Shown here: piece after piece, positions 32,086 to 44,578 of the stretch
Layout: each line of letters opens with the position of its first letter
Numbering within the stretch: the stretch's first letter is position 1
Assembly (NCBI RefSeq): GCF_004193775.1
Contig: NC_041006.1
Coordinates: 23,380,120-23,444,119, forward strand
Reading direction: 5' to 3'
Origin: Glycine soja
Lineage: Eukaryota > Streptophyta > Magnoliopsida > Fabales > Fabaceae
Length of the DNA: 64,000 nucleotides
Made by a program: the position numbers and the translations under genes
The notes under the pieces: generated by a model
Seen by the model: only the letters and a program-made list of their open reading frames with translations
Database searches by the model: none
Told to the model about the DNA's origin: nothing

Positions 32086-34377
32086 TGTAACATCCCAATT
32101 TTTCGTAAATAAATTTAAAAAGCTTTTTAGTAAAAAAATAATAAATAAATATATATAGAGCAAATAATAGGCTGAGTACCCTAGGTACAAATAGCTATAT
32201 TAAGTCAGATGCCTCCTTTTCCCCTCATTTTCGTTTTTCTCTTTTCTCCACTCAAAACTCTTTCTTTTTCCCGCAGCTCACCAAACCTGTCTCAGAAAAA
32301 CAACAATCTCGGAATTGTTCACCGTTGGATCATCATGAAATTTTAGCACCACGTTAGAAACCCAATTTCGAGCATTCTCACCGTTGGTAATTTTGATATC
32401 ATGTTTGAGCTGAGAGAAATACCTTTCGCATCGTAGCCTTTTTCTTTCACGTAGAAACCCAGAACGGTCTCCGTAAAACTACGATCCCGGTTTCATTAAC
32501 CGTTGGATTTTCATGAAATTTGGATATGCGGTTCGTGGTTCCGTTCTGCACACCTTCACCGTTGTGATTTGCGAGATAATAGTCATGTAGAGAGAAAAAG
32601 GAATCGCTCCAAGACAATATAAGCGGAGGCTTCAATCCCTTCTCTGTCTCTCTCTGACGTTTGGGAACTCTATCGGAGCAATTAGAGAAAAAAAAATTGG
32701 AGGAATCTCAGGGAACCGCTAGAGATGCTGCTATCGCTAGCTGAAGACACGTGAGCCCGCTTAGAGGTAAAGGATGGGTTATTTACAATTGGAGATTAGT
32801 GAGAACATGTGTGGGGATCCTTAGAGATATCAATTGGAATGGGTTTCGGGGTGTTTTTGCAATTTTCATTTTATCCTTTTAATTATTACAGTGAATTATA
32901 TATGTTTGATGAATTAGTTGATGTCCCAATGAGAAATTGCTATGAAATTGATGTGCTATTGTGTTGAGTGTGAACCCCTTAAAAAAATTAAGCTCTTTTT
33001 ATTAACATAAATTATATTTTAAATAATATTATTCAATGACTTATTTTATACAAATTATTATCTTGTTCTAATTTTTCTACGAGGATGATCAACATTTTAT
33101 GCGTATATAATTATTGTAATACTAGAATAATATAAATTAAAGGAAATTGTAAGGTTAATGCCTAGTGGTAATTTCTTTTGATGTAATATTAAATTAATTG
33201 TTATAGAAATTCTTTGATTAAAAATAATGTAGTTTAATTTACTATATACATATACATATATATGTTTTGTATCATGCAAATATTATTATTGTGTGATGTG
33301 TATATGAGTTATAAGGTGTAATAAGTTATTATAATGGTATTATAATATTATTGTGAAGATTGAGTAGTATAAAATTGAATGTGTCAATTTGCGAGACACA
33401 TGTAAAAATGAGATGGTTGATGTGACATCATGAGATGTGAAATTGTGAATGAGTTTTGGTTGTGAATAAGTGTGTGATTAACTCTTGATGTGACATTATT
33501 TGAGTTGTAAGCTGTGAATTGTACAATAACCCGACCAGTGTTATCTTGAGAAAAGTGTAAATGTGCAGTGTTAAAGAGAAAGTGTAAGTTTCTTATTTAG
33601 GAACCAGTGTTAAATTATAGCGCAATATGTTGTACGTGTTTAAAACACGAGTGTGAGGTCGTGGGTATTGTATAATTCATGAGCAGTGTCTGTGTGCTAA
33701 AATGATTTTAGGGGTTGGACCTGAATCAGGGGGGAGAGGCCCTGACGGACTCTTCGGAGTGTAGGCCTTGGGGGTCACCGGGTTTGAGTGCTCCTTTATG
33801 CCTATGCTGATCGCATATGGTTGGAGCATTCTCGCAAAACATCGTGACCCTGACTGGTCTCCCTATGATCTTACTTAGTGAGAGTGACCTGACAAACCCA
33901 TTGTATGGTGTGTCATGTTATGTACTCCTAAGCGCCCCAGGGTGTTTTTTCACTGACATGGTACCACATTGCATATAGGCTTGAGTCTTAGCATAACTGT
34001 CTCATGCGCTTGCTAATTGTTTATTATGAAATTGAGATGTTTTTATGTCTTGATCAGAGCGTGTGATTTTTGTGTAATGTGATTGATGATTGAAAAGTGT
34101 GATTGATGGATGAAAAGTGAACTTTGAATGACAAAGTGGTGGAATTACGTGAATTACGTGTAAGTAAGTTTTATTTGGTTTATATGATATGTATATCTAG
34201 TTGTCTTGTTTATCTATTAGTTAGGAATGTGATAACTGACTCCCCGTGTGTTGTTTGTGTTTGGATCCTGTGATGATCTTGAACTTTGTGTTCGGGGGAG
34301 CAGATGACTAGGTGAATTGTTTTAAGGAACATTATGCTGAAGGATGTCGAGACACAACGCTCTGATAGGATGTGACA
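32086..34377. repeat. LTR-like insertion in LINE ORF1 (solo LTR candidate)
   Basis: It starts TGTAACATCCC and ends GGATGTGACA, which are near-inverted ends as in an LTR. There is no gene in its ~2.3 kb, only AT-rich sequence with a GC-rich block near 33710-33980. The five bases before it (GATTG) do not match those after 34377 (GTGAG), so either the right junction lies between 34377 and ~34490 or the duplication has decayed. The interval to 34480 shows nothing recognisable. Confidence 0.5.
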
Positions 34378-34479
34378 GTGAGACATAATTTTTTATATTA
34401 ATTGCATGATGTTAGTCTATTTTATTTTATTTCACTAATTTAACAAAATATCTATGTAAATTTTGATAGCCTTATATTG

Positions 34480-35505
34480 AGCTGAATATGTTTTAATAAG
34501 TTTTTTTGTGCATTTGGACTTGCGACTATCTTGTTAGATACCATAACCTTCTTTTTGTATTTGTTTGGGCCTTGGAGCCACTACTAGCCTAACTCTTAGA
34601 GATTGCCTCATAATTGGCAAAAGGATTTTTATTTGTTGGCCTAGATAGCACATTATTCATGTTGCCACTTGATTCTTCTTCACCCACAAAATTCAACACA
34701 CTGAATTTAGACCCACCTTCACTAACATTATGCTAATTTTGAGGAGTCGTAATCTTCTCACCTATATCATGCATAATTTTAATTTTATTTAGTCCACCTT
34801 TCTCCATATTTCTATGTGCATTTTTTTAGTAAATAGTCAGGGGCCATAAATGCTAGAAACCAGGTTGTTCTTTCCATCATTAGAAAGAGAAACTGGCGTT
34901 GTGATGTTATTTTGATTGCCCCCATCATTATTTGCATTCATTGTGGCCTCTTATTGCACCACTCCCTCTACCATCTTTTCATTCTCTGGTGCGATAGATT
35001 CTTCATTGACACCATTGGGCACAACATTTTCTACTTCCTTGGTATTCTGAACACACATTGGCTCTTTTGTGACCATAGCAACCACATTTGAAGTAGATAG
35101 CATGAAGACCTTCATACTAAATGCTCAGTAAATATCCTCTCGCTATAACCTTTGGCTACAAGGGTTGGTCCAAATCCAGTTCAACACAAATTCTAGCAAA
35201 CTTCCCTCTTGATTGGACCGTTGTGACACTATCAACCTTCAACATCTCCCCTAACATAGATCCTAATCGCTAAAGGAATTGATCATTGAACAATTCAATT
35301 GGGAGTTTAGGATTATGTATCCATATTGCCAACTTCCTCCCCATATTGGTATTAGCATGGAAGAAGGGTCTCCATCTCCATACCATTATGTAATGGTCAG
35401 TGATCATCCATGGTCCATCAAGAAAAGCATGATTGTAATTTTCCTCTAATGTAAACAAAACCTGATAATAATCATGAGGGACATCAATGATTTTAATAGA
35501 ACCCT
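34480..35505 (-). pseudogene. LINE ORF1 (DUF4283-type RNA-binding protein), N-terminal part
   Basis: The minus-strand frame starts inside the protein at 35505 (GSIKIIDVPHDYYQ). It continues through FTLEENYNHAFLDGPWMITD, RPFFHANTNMGRKLAIWIH and KLPIELFNDQFL, then a stop, then QSRGKFARICVELDLDQPL and another stop. A Lys/Ser-rich tail near 34640-34500 (KAQTNTKKKVMVSNKI) follows more stops. DUF4283 ORF1 proteins of plant LINEs bind element RNA. The CACTA end at 35506 has removed the N-terminus. Confidence 0.78.
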
Positions 35506-35810
35506 CACTACTAGAATAAAGACTTTCAACGTCGGTTCCAAAACAAATTCGACAACGGTTCCAAAACTATCTTTGAAGCCACTGTCGTGGAAAGTGAACA
35601 CTTTCCACGATGGTTATCCAACTATTTTAGTTTACAAGATTTTTAAGACGATTTTGTCTAAAACCCGTCTTAGTATGTCTTTTTTTAAAAATATATCAAA
35701 AAAATTAAGGATTTTAAGACGGTTTTTCCAAAAACCATCTTAGAATGTAGACTATCTAAGACGATTTTTCAAAGAACTGTCTTAAAATGTCTTTTAAAAA
35801 AAATTAAAAA
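35506..35810 (+). repeat. CACTA-type left terminus with subterminal repeats
   Basis: It begins CACTACTAGAATAAAGAC directly inside LINE ORF1. It contains the inverted pair CGTGGAAAGTG/CACTTTCCACG (35585-35608) and at least three copies of an AAGACGGTTTT-type motif in both orientations (~35640-35800). CACTA ends plus subterminal motifs are the transposase recognition structure. The three bases before it are CCT; no partner was found. Confidence 0.72.
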
Positions 35811-36984
35811 TTGCTAGAAATTGACTATAGCTACCCAAGCATATTTGCACGTACATTTATGCTTATTTCTTTATTTAAATAAATATAATTCTACTGATAA
35901 TGAATAATAATAAACAGCTAGCTTGAAAAGGTCCATGACAAAAAGTCTCCATAATAATAATAAACTATGCTACCATAGTCAATCCCTAGTGAATCTAATT
36001 AGTAATATACAAAGTTTTAAAATTAGCTTCCATAGATTTATAGATATGATAGAACAATTCTCTAGTCAAATAACTAATTGTTTTATACTATAATTAATAA
36101 AAATCAATTAGTTACAGCAAAGTGACAATGACAGTTGCTGTGCTAAAATTTTCAAATAAGCATCAAATAGAGGAAGTCATACTTGCAAGTTGCTCTCCGA
36201 TGATTGATCATCCGATCAAAAAATGATGGATCTTCCATTTGACAGAGTAGTGCAACAGGTTAAACTATCTAGTCCCTGCAACATAAACAAACGTTATATC
36301 TAAGTGTTGGTTACATTAATACTATCGACCTTTTTATCCACAAATAATTACTAACCAACAAATTGGTCAAAATGTCATACTTCACTCTGTATCACTAGCT
36401 TAGGGAACTAATTCCTTAAGTTGATTACATTAAGCACACGATATTTCTAACAGTGCACACTATCGACCTCACCAAAACCACATCTTATACAAAAAGATTC
36501 AACTGGAGCATTTTATCAAAGAGCTAGCAAGCACATCATAATGGCATCCCATCTTCCTTATCAAAAGGTACTAACTAGTCAAAGTTGCTAAAGAATATTA
36601 TAATTGCATCTTCTTTTCTAAAATATCTACCATTTACAGTGCATAATCCCATTCACATGCATATTAATAAAATGTTCTACCAAATTCAAAATTAATAAAC
36701 TACTTAGCTTGTGTGTGCTTAGAATCATAATTAGCACGCATAGCTCGGAAGGGAATAACCACAAAAAGTGAGAAACCAAAATCAAAGAAAAACCAAAATC
36801 ACAAGGCATTGCAAAATGATCAAACTAAATACTAGCAAGGAAGCATTGTAGAATGCAACAAATGCATCTGTCAACGGAACAGGGTCCTATTCAAAAGAGG
36901 GTTTGAAGTTACAGGAAAAGTAAACTTAAGGAATTAGACAAGATACTTCAAAACCAATGAATTATATTACTAAGTGGTAATTAC

Positions 36985-37598
36985 CATATGATGGGATTAG
37001 ACATTGCAAAGATAGTAGGTTTTGTTGAAACAGATTCTCTCATTGCCTTAAGCACCTAAGTTGAATCTCAACCATTAAAATGAAGAAATCCAATTACAAT
37101 AAAATCAAGGATGTAGAACCCAATGATGTCAAAACGAGACTTTTTCGAACATGTTTATTTCATTTAATGGAATATACTTCGTTGAGGAATAAAACATAAT
37201 AAGAGTATATGTATTGTAATATGAAAGGTAATTACCTCTGCGTTGAAAACACCACCAACTCCTGACAATCCAAGGAGCACATGTGGCTTAACCTTCTTAA
37301 CCTAAAGATCATTAGAATCAACAATTGAAACATGGATATCAATGAGTATGCATAATATTTATCTTTTAATATTAGCATCATTTAAGTATCTTCTTATAGA
37401 AAAATAATGGTTTATATACAATAACAAAAATGTAAAATAATAACATGAAAGTCAATGGAGTTTTTCTTGAACAAATCCTGTGGCATTTACTACTTCAATT
37501 ATACTAGCACCCTTTGAAAGCCTTTCAAGATCTCTTGGATTTTTGGCAAATGTAACTGCAGCTGGATCTAGATTGCTCCTTTCTGTCGTGACAAGACC
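36985..37598 (-). pseudogene. NAD-dependent malic enzyme fragment, three exons with canonical introns
   Basis: Minus strand. Exon A 37598-37491 (36 codons; GLVTTERSNLDPAAVTFAKN), exon B 37301-37236 (22 codons; VKPHVLLGLSGVGGVFNAE), exon C 37055-36985 (VLKAMRESVSTKP, FAMSNP). Every border has AG before and GT after, and the frame is open across all three, in the order known for plant mitochondrial NAD-malic enzymes (NAD-binding part, roughly the last third). The enzyme decarboxylates malate to pyruvate. No earlier or later exon was found, so this is a captured or orphaned fragment. Exon C ends in a drifted IIW, probably the start of decay. Confident about the family, less about origin. Confidence 0.8.
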
Positions 37599-37684
37599 CT
37601 GCATTCAGGAATCACATCATTATTAGCAGACGTTGTATATCATAACAAAATTGACTATCGGTAGTTGTTCCACTGCCCCCTGAC

Positions 37685-37833
37685 ATCTACTCTAAAACTT
37701 AAAATAAATTTAAATAGAACCTTAACAAAGATTCAGCACGATTGTTTACATGAGTATCATGTGGACAAGAAAAATGAAAAATACATATATAGTATAATAT
37801 TATTTGTGGCTTATTTTAAGTTTTAGAGTAGAT
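37685..37833. repeat. 149-bp foldback with perfect 23-bp inverted ends (MITE-like)
   Basis: ATCTACTCTAAAACTTAAAA at 37685 and its reverse complement ending at 37833 match without mismatch over 23 bp. They flank ~103 bp of AT-rich DNA. No target duplication was seen, so the superfamily is unknown. Confidence 0.6.
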
Positions 37834-40186
37834 TCTTATTTTGCTCTATCACTTGTAGATACCAGACCTGTCCAACACCAACTACACCCTCCCCTGTGAC
37901 AAAGCTCAGAGACCGGGGCAGTTGATCAAACAATGGCAGATGGAATCATACAACTGTAATGGAACATTCCAAACATAATAGTTCCAAATATTAGAGAATT
38001 CCATAATCACAAAGGGTGGTTTAATCTTAATGTTGTACTCTTTTTTCTTTCTTATTAGCACCACTCCAGTGTATCATAAAATGTAATTGACCATCATAAT
38101 GCCACAACTGGCCAGTCTTATAAATGAACGAGGGACATTTGTCAAAGGATGCAGCTACTATGACTTATGTTATACCAGTATCTAGGAAAAGCGTGACCAA
38201 AAATTAAGTTAAAATATCACACATCTGTGGACAAGCTATATATATTAGTAATCAATAATAATATTATTTAAAAATCAGGGAAGCTTGTCAGACCTTTAAT
38301 CCCTTGCTACCGTTTTTTACGTCAACTGTGAAGGGACTTTATTGATGACTAGGCAAGCAAGAACATCTAATTTCCAAGCTGCTAATCTACACAAAGTAAT
38401 GTGATAATTTCAGATATTGATATTCTTTAATACCAGAAAAAGTCCATAAAATTGTATCCCAACTTAAAAATTAGAGAATAAGATTTTGTTTGTTAAAAAT
38501 TGGGAGAAGGAAACATATTTTAAAAGAACATGGATGCATCCTGCATATAACCAAGGACATACATCAAACACATAAGACAACTATTCAAATTCTATACCCT
38601 TGTTTTTGCAACAGCCTTAAAGACTCCAATCTCATGCTTCTAATTCTCTAGTATCTTCAAACTAATAATATGTCAATCAAGCTTCTTCAATTCATCATTT
38701 AGTGAAAAGAACTTTGGCAGCTCTATAAATTGCCCTACCATAGTTGGCATAGCTTTGAGACATCAAACAAAGCAATTACAAGGAACAAAAAAAAAGCACC
38801 TAATACACATACCTTTATATTAGAGGGGCATAACTAAAAGGCCTACCGAGCACCTATGAGAGCATGTATAATTTCCTAGCAACAAATTCACATGGGATCA
38901 TTATGCAAAAAGAATTGAGTTCTCAGAGTCATTGAAGGCTTTGTGGTTAATTGCCCCGGTGAAGCAATTAATGGCATCAAAGTAAATCAACAACATGATA
39001 AATCAAATTTCACTAATTTAAACAAAGTAGTTTTTAACATAATCTGATTTTAAAAACTCAACAATAAAACCCAAACAGAAACTACTTTTTCAAGCGGAAG
39101 CAATTTCCAAAATGACCCAATTGTTTGAAGTCAACATCTTACACGGCATAGGCCCGACGGCCTTGGCGAGCTCAACCAACACCGCTAACCTCCTGTGAGA
39201 GATCCTCTTGTCCCAAAATGTTGGTCTATAAATTAAGATAGGCATATTTTTAACAAGACAAATTACATTGCAAAGGAACATATAAAATTGGCTACTTAGT
39301 AACAAATTATAAAATCTTCATGAATATCAAAGTCAATAAAAAGTTTAAAGAATGCTGCAAGGCTAAGGCAGAGCAATATTGAGACAGGTGGCTCCTCCAA
39401 AGCTTCAAAATCTCAGGTAAAAGTAGATAATTTATGAATAATTCTAAATCCCCCAAAACCAGCTTTCCACTAAATTCCTACTTATCATAAGAAGTAGAAG
39501 ATAGTTAAACATTTTAGGTTTCTCAAATATTAAATTAAATGCATTTTTTTTAATATTTTGTTCCAAGTATAAGGAGGATTAATATGATATTGTTTTAGAT
39601 CATTTATACACCCCCTAGTAAAGAAAATTTAAGTACCTTCATTTCTATTTTCTTTTTTCTATTTTCATTAGCATTGTACGTATGATTGGAGGGAAAATGT
39701 AATGGTCAAATGTGGAAGAGGGAGTGTAGTTTAAAAATAAGAAAAAAAATGTTTTCACATAAAATTACATAGAGAAAAAGTTATGATATAGCACGATAAA
39801 AATCTATTTAAGTTGCTCCTTGGTGATATCCCACATTATTTTTACAACAGAACAAGTAAAATATAATTATATTTTAAACTGTTTACAGCCCCCTTCTAAC
39901 TTCTTATAGCAAGCACAATCTCACAGTGAAAAGTTAGAATTCATGTTCAAACAACTTAAAATGGCACCATGTAATAAATAACAAAGCAACTTTCACTTTC
40001 TACAATGAATATGCGGGGAACAAAAAATACCAAGTTGTTGAGTATTAATTACCAAAGAGAATTTCACTTTAAGAAAACCCAAAAGATAAATTGAAAACCA
40101 AAACATAATATTTGATCATCATGAGTGTCCAAGCATATATATAAGCGGAAGAATCATATCAAATAGGTGCAAAGATTACATAGTTT

Positions 40187-40700
40187 CACTACTAAAAAAT
40201 AGGGTTTCAACATTAGTTATTAAGGACTTTTCATATTGGTTATTAACTGATATTGAAAGTACCCACGTTGAAAGTAATACAGTTAACATCGGTTGTTAAT
40301 ATAAAATTACAACATCGGTTATTTAAATGACTGATCTTATATAATAAGAATTATAAAAAAAAGTTATATATCTTCATATCAACATCGGTTTTTACCAAAA
40401 CCGATGTTAATACATCGATTTTTAGTAAAAATCAATGCTGTATGTCTATATTAACATCGGTTTTGGTAAAAACTGATGTTGTTGGTAATAAAACAACATC
40501 GGTTATTAATAAAAATTGATGTTGTTTTTTTATAACATACATCAGTTTTTTGTAAGAATCGATGTTGTTTTATTAACAGCAACATCGGTTCTTGGAAAAA
40601 TTGATGTCATTGATGAAGTTTGATATCAGTTTCTTAAAGAACCAATTTAATTTAACATACAACATCGGCTTTTTGTTAAAACCAATGTTAGTTTTTAGGA
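40187..40700 (+). repeat. CACTA terminus with ACATCGGTT subterminal repeats
   Basis: It begins CACTACTAAAAAATAGGG. About ten copies of ACATCGGTT or close variants follow in both orientations up to ~40690, resembling the soybean Tgm-type CACTA ends (recall). This is the 3' end relative to the minus-strand genes. 40700-40960 is AT-rich with no feature. Confidence 0.8.
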
Positions 40701-40959
40701 TTTTTTTAATATGCTGTCTATTTTTTTAATAACCCCAAAATTAACCTTCAAATTTTAAAAGTAGAACCACAACATATAATTTTCATTCTGTTTTGAAACA
40801 GTTTTTACCATAAATTCCATCATAAATTTATTATTTACTATGAATTAAAAGAATATTTAATGTTAAGAAGACATGAATTGTAAAAAATGTAAAGTAACTA
40901 AACTAGAATTCCAAAATTGCCTAAACACTAATTGTTTTATTTTTAACTTTCAAATAATA

Positions 40960-42120
40960 GGTTGCCCATTGGATGCGAAGCGCCTTCAATCTCTCTGGTT
41001 CCAATGATCTAGCATCATTGAAATACTGCATGATATAATAAAACATAAGTTAATAATATAATACCAATCATAACAGAATGAAATATGTTTGAATTAAACA
41101 ATTACCATTTCCCAATTATTCTTGAAACTTCCTAAGATTATAGTTGACATCCACTGCATCACGTAATACCCATACTCAGTGCTTCCTTTTTTTCTATTAC
41201 TCTAAATACATTATGAAATTTAGATATTGAACGTTAAGTACAAATTAGTCTACACAATATTAAAATATAACTAGAAGCATTGTTTAAATGACTTACTTTA
41301 ACAACAATCCACCTAGCAGTAGCCTTGGATTTACTGTATGGATCAAGTCCTTTCAAAGCACTATTGAATACAAACATGGATGCGTATTGTATAATTAAAA
41401 TATTGATGTTCCCGACTAATGCTAATGCAAATGTATTGAAAAATAGAACTGACCTGTTAATTATTCCTTTGAGGTAGTTATCTAGCCTATTATGCAACGA
41501 ACAAAACCATATGACAACATTTTCCTTAGACAAAATGATGACCATTTGCCAATGTGCACTGCATTGGAGACCAATATAGGTTATTATACTATTATACATT
41601 ATTTAAATTCGTTTGTTCAATTTAACTTACCCATTCAAGTAGGCTGCTAGGTACACATCCCTCTTTGATTTTTGCATCCAATTCTTAATATAATTTTTTG
41701 GTTCAAATTGTGATTGCCCAGATCTCTGTATGGACTGTGGCTCGAGGAATCCATGCACATCGGAATTCCCCGCTCGCATATTTGTCTCAGTCATATGCCT
41801 ATTGTTGTTAAAATAAAGTAAATTATGTATGAATTTAAAACAATAAGTTAGGTAATAAATAATAATGTAATCTGACTTACAGAATCCACAACTGTATAAC
41901 AAAGATGTTGAAACATTAGTCACCGTGTGCTATTTCAGACAGATCGTCATGCTTTATGTACAAAGGGGAAGTTGTCATTAAACACCCCAAACACGGTAGC
42001 ATCCCACATAACCTACAACAGCTTAAGAAAAAACTATGGGATGGTCAATGTCATCAGATATAGAGGATCATTGACATCATGATCCAGCCTATCTGCAGGT
42101 TTCGCCGGTCCCATAGCTCC
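40960..42120 (-). pseudogene. CACTA second gene, C-terminal Ulp1/C48 peptidase-like exons
   Basis: The exon starting at 42120 (GAMGPAKPADR) follows a clear CAG acceptor. Later parts include VMWDATVFGVF near 42010, SGQSQFEPKNYIKNW (~41700), SAHWQMVIILSKENVVIWFCSLHNR (~41560-41490), ALKGLDPYSKSKATARWIV (~41360-41290) and STEYGYYVMQWMSTIIL (~41180-41120). The His of the peptidase triad is kept (41552-41554). At 41172-41174 a Tyr codon stands where this peptidase family has its nucleophile Cys. Several exons have lost their splice borders or gained stops. Ulp1-like domains in plant CACTA and Mutator elements are well known, but their role is not settled. Confidence 0.75.
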
Positions 42121-44578
42121 CTGTTTATCCAACACATGTAATTAACATAATTTAATTACAGTGAACAATTTAATAGAAAAAAGCATTTAATGATAGTTGT
42201 AACATCCTGGAAATTTCTATCCGGAATTTTTGGAAACGATGTATTTTGAATGATTATATATAAGTATTATTCAGTTTATATGCCTATATGTTCTTGGTAG
42301 AAGTAGGAATAGCGGGGGGCAAGATATGCGGGTTAGGCTAATTAAGGGAGAGAAATCCATAACTGGGAGGTTATGGGTTAATTCCTAATTAATTAGTTAA
42401 AAATCATCGTTTTGCGTACGACTTAAAATTTAACGAAACCAACCTCTAAACCACGCTCGGGGTTTCATTCTGAGCGTTTTGATATATATATTGCTTGCTT
42501 TCGAAAACTGGCCCCGGCGGACGCAGAGAAACGCGAGAAACTGGAACCAGAGAAACGACACGCAAACCGAGGCAGGATTTTAGCGTTTCAAAGGTCAGAT
42601 TTTTCTCACTTTTGTGACTGAGTATGGGTCACAGTCAAAAAGAGAAAGTGGGCCCTTTTTGCTCCAATCAAATAGGGACATGTGGCAAAGCTTGAATAAT
42701 AATAAAAAAAAAAAAAAAAGAGGAAAACCTTTTATTTAAAACCAAAAAGCTTTTCTCTCTCTTCACTCAGCCCTCACTTTTTTTTCAGACAGCTTTCTCT
42801 CTCCCTCACGTTGCCTTTCTTCCTCCCTCATTCTCCATTAAAGCTCCATACAAAGCTTCAACCTTTAGTGCCCGTTTCTGCCCCAAATCGTGAAAGGAGA
42901 GCATTTTCGGGATCGTGAAGTGCGTGGCTACGAGTGGGACTTCGAAAATCCAGGTTTGGGTGGACTTCTTTCCCTCTTGATTTTCGTGGGTAAGGGGTTT
43001 TGGGAGATATGAGGGGTAGTTTTGTTAGTTTTCTGCTGTGTGATGATTATTTGTGAAGACATTGGTTGAAAGCTTGTCGAAATTGCCATGTTTGGGTGAG
43101 TTAGACATACCCATTCTGTTTTAGGGTTTTTGTGATGATGTTTGTGATGTTTATATGCTGAAATTGCTGATGGAAATCTGTTAGAGATGAAGGGTAGAAC
43201 TAACCCAAGGTTAGAAAGTGAGAATGTGATGTTATGAGTGGAAAAAGAGTGAGACTTTGAGAGTTGGAAGGCTAAGTCTGAATTCTGTGGTAAATGGAGG
43301 TTATAGTGAGTTAATACTAGCTTGAAATGTCATTTAGAACATGTGAGAAAGGTTAGGCTGAGCTAGAGAGAAAAACAAATGACCAAAGTGAACAAAGAGC
43401 CATTGCTAGGGCAAATTTGGGTGTTGAAGAGTCAAATTTTGATTCGGTGAGATTTTAGGTGTAAATCCAGTTTGAACAAGTCTAAATGGATGTTATGGAC
43501 TGGTGTGAGGTGAGAGTTTGCCTCAAATTTACCTCATTCTAAATTTCACTTTTCAAACCTAGAAAACCCATTGAATTGAGGGGTTTTGGACACCTAGATT
43601 TTGTGTTGCTGTGGATTGAAGCTTGACCTTGGTTTAGACATGATTGATACATGATTTGGGACTTGTAGGATTTGATTTGGGCAAGATTGGATGAAGGGAA
43701 GTGTGGTTTTCGAAATCTGCATTTTGTGCAGATTTTTGCTGTGAAATTGTGCAGTAGGATTTTGCACAAGTGCAGAAAAATACTAGGCATTTGCTGGTTG
43801 TGGAAAGAGCAGTGCAGAATGAGTTCTGGATGTTCGCTAGTAGATCCCAACGGTCAAAATGTAGGCTTATGTACTAGAGACTTCCAGTAAAAATTTGGAG
43901 TCGATCCAACGGTTAAAGAATTGGATCGAAGGAATTGTTACTGGGGTCTTTAAGTGAGAAAAGCTGTGATTTTGGTTGATGTGTTGAGCAGAGTTTTCTG
44001 CCTTTGCTCTGTTTTGCTTGGCTGTGATAGCTTGTGCTGTTTGAATGTTGTTTTGCTTGGATGTTGTGGAAGCTTGAGAGGATTGATGGGGACCCGGTGT
44101 TGAGAGAAACGAGGATATGGGCTACGTGGGAGTACGTGAGCTCAGATGGAGGTGGGCAACAGGGGATGGTGGGTTTATGCGCGCTTTGTGGATGTGAAAA
44201 ACTTGTTGTGCACCATCGCCCGACCGCCACCTAGTACCACATGTGATGGGTACCCCATAATCCTACAAGCTTGAGATGAGGAAGTGTTGAAGGGTGAAGC
44301 TTCCTGCTTTTATTGTTGACCACAGAGTGGTACCTGGAGATATGTCGCGGGGGTCAGGAGACCTTGGGGACGTCAGGTGGGGTGCTATTGCCCAAAACCA
44401 AGCTTGACCAATCCCGACCCAACCCGGGCATAGTCGGTCAGTGAGAACCTGTGATGTACCTAAGCAGGCGAGCTCCTGGCAGTCAACAGATAAAAGGAAA
44501 ACAAGACCACAAAGCAAGGAGGCTTGTGGTGGCTGGCCAGCTGTGAATTTTGTGTAATATGTGAGATATGGCCTCTGG

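Larger units (their letters stand above)
31615..35505 (-). mobile_element. Broken LINE (L1-type) element
   Basis: On the minus strand the order is ORF1 (35505 to ~34480), an LTR-like insert (34377-32086), ORF1 C-terminus (32080-31860) and ORF2 start (31821-31615). It is cut on the right by a CACTA end at 35506, which falls inside ORF1 coding sequence, and on the left by an LTR-like end at 31614. Neither LINE end nor its poly-A is in the window. Confidence 0.75.
35506..40186. mobile_element. CACTA-type element carrying host gene exons (right end not seen)
   Basis: The interval between this CACTA end and the next one at 40187 has no transposase. It contains NAD-malic enzyme exons on the minus strand and a foldback at 37685-37833. 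No TAGTG-type right end was found before 40187, so the element may continue beyond the nested CACTA or have lost its end. 35811-36984 and 37834-40186 are AT-rich without recognised genes. Short coding-like stretches near 37865-37945, 38590-38760 and 39100-39240 could be further captured exons but are unassigned. Confidence 0.55.

Noticed and set aside
34601..34605. GATTG as right target duplication of the 32086 insertion
   Set aside because: It matches GATTG at 32081, but the sequence just before it is not an LTR end (TTAGA), and LINE ORF1 coding continues left of it to about 34500.
37860..37945. Captured exon of a bHLH/MYC-type protein (SFVTGEGVVGVGQVW on the minus strand)
   Set aside because: Only a short resemblance, with no second exon or border that could be defended, so no family was assigned.
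42650..42740. Promoter of a host gene in the 42198 insertion
   Set aside because: The TATA-like box and oligopyrimidine leader lie wholly inside a unit bounded by LTR-like ends and ATAGT duplications, so they belong to the element.
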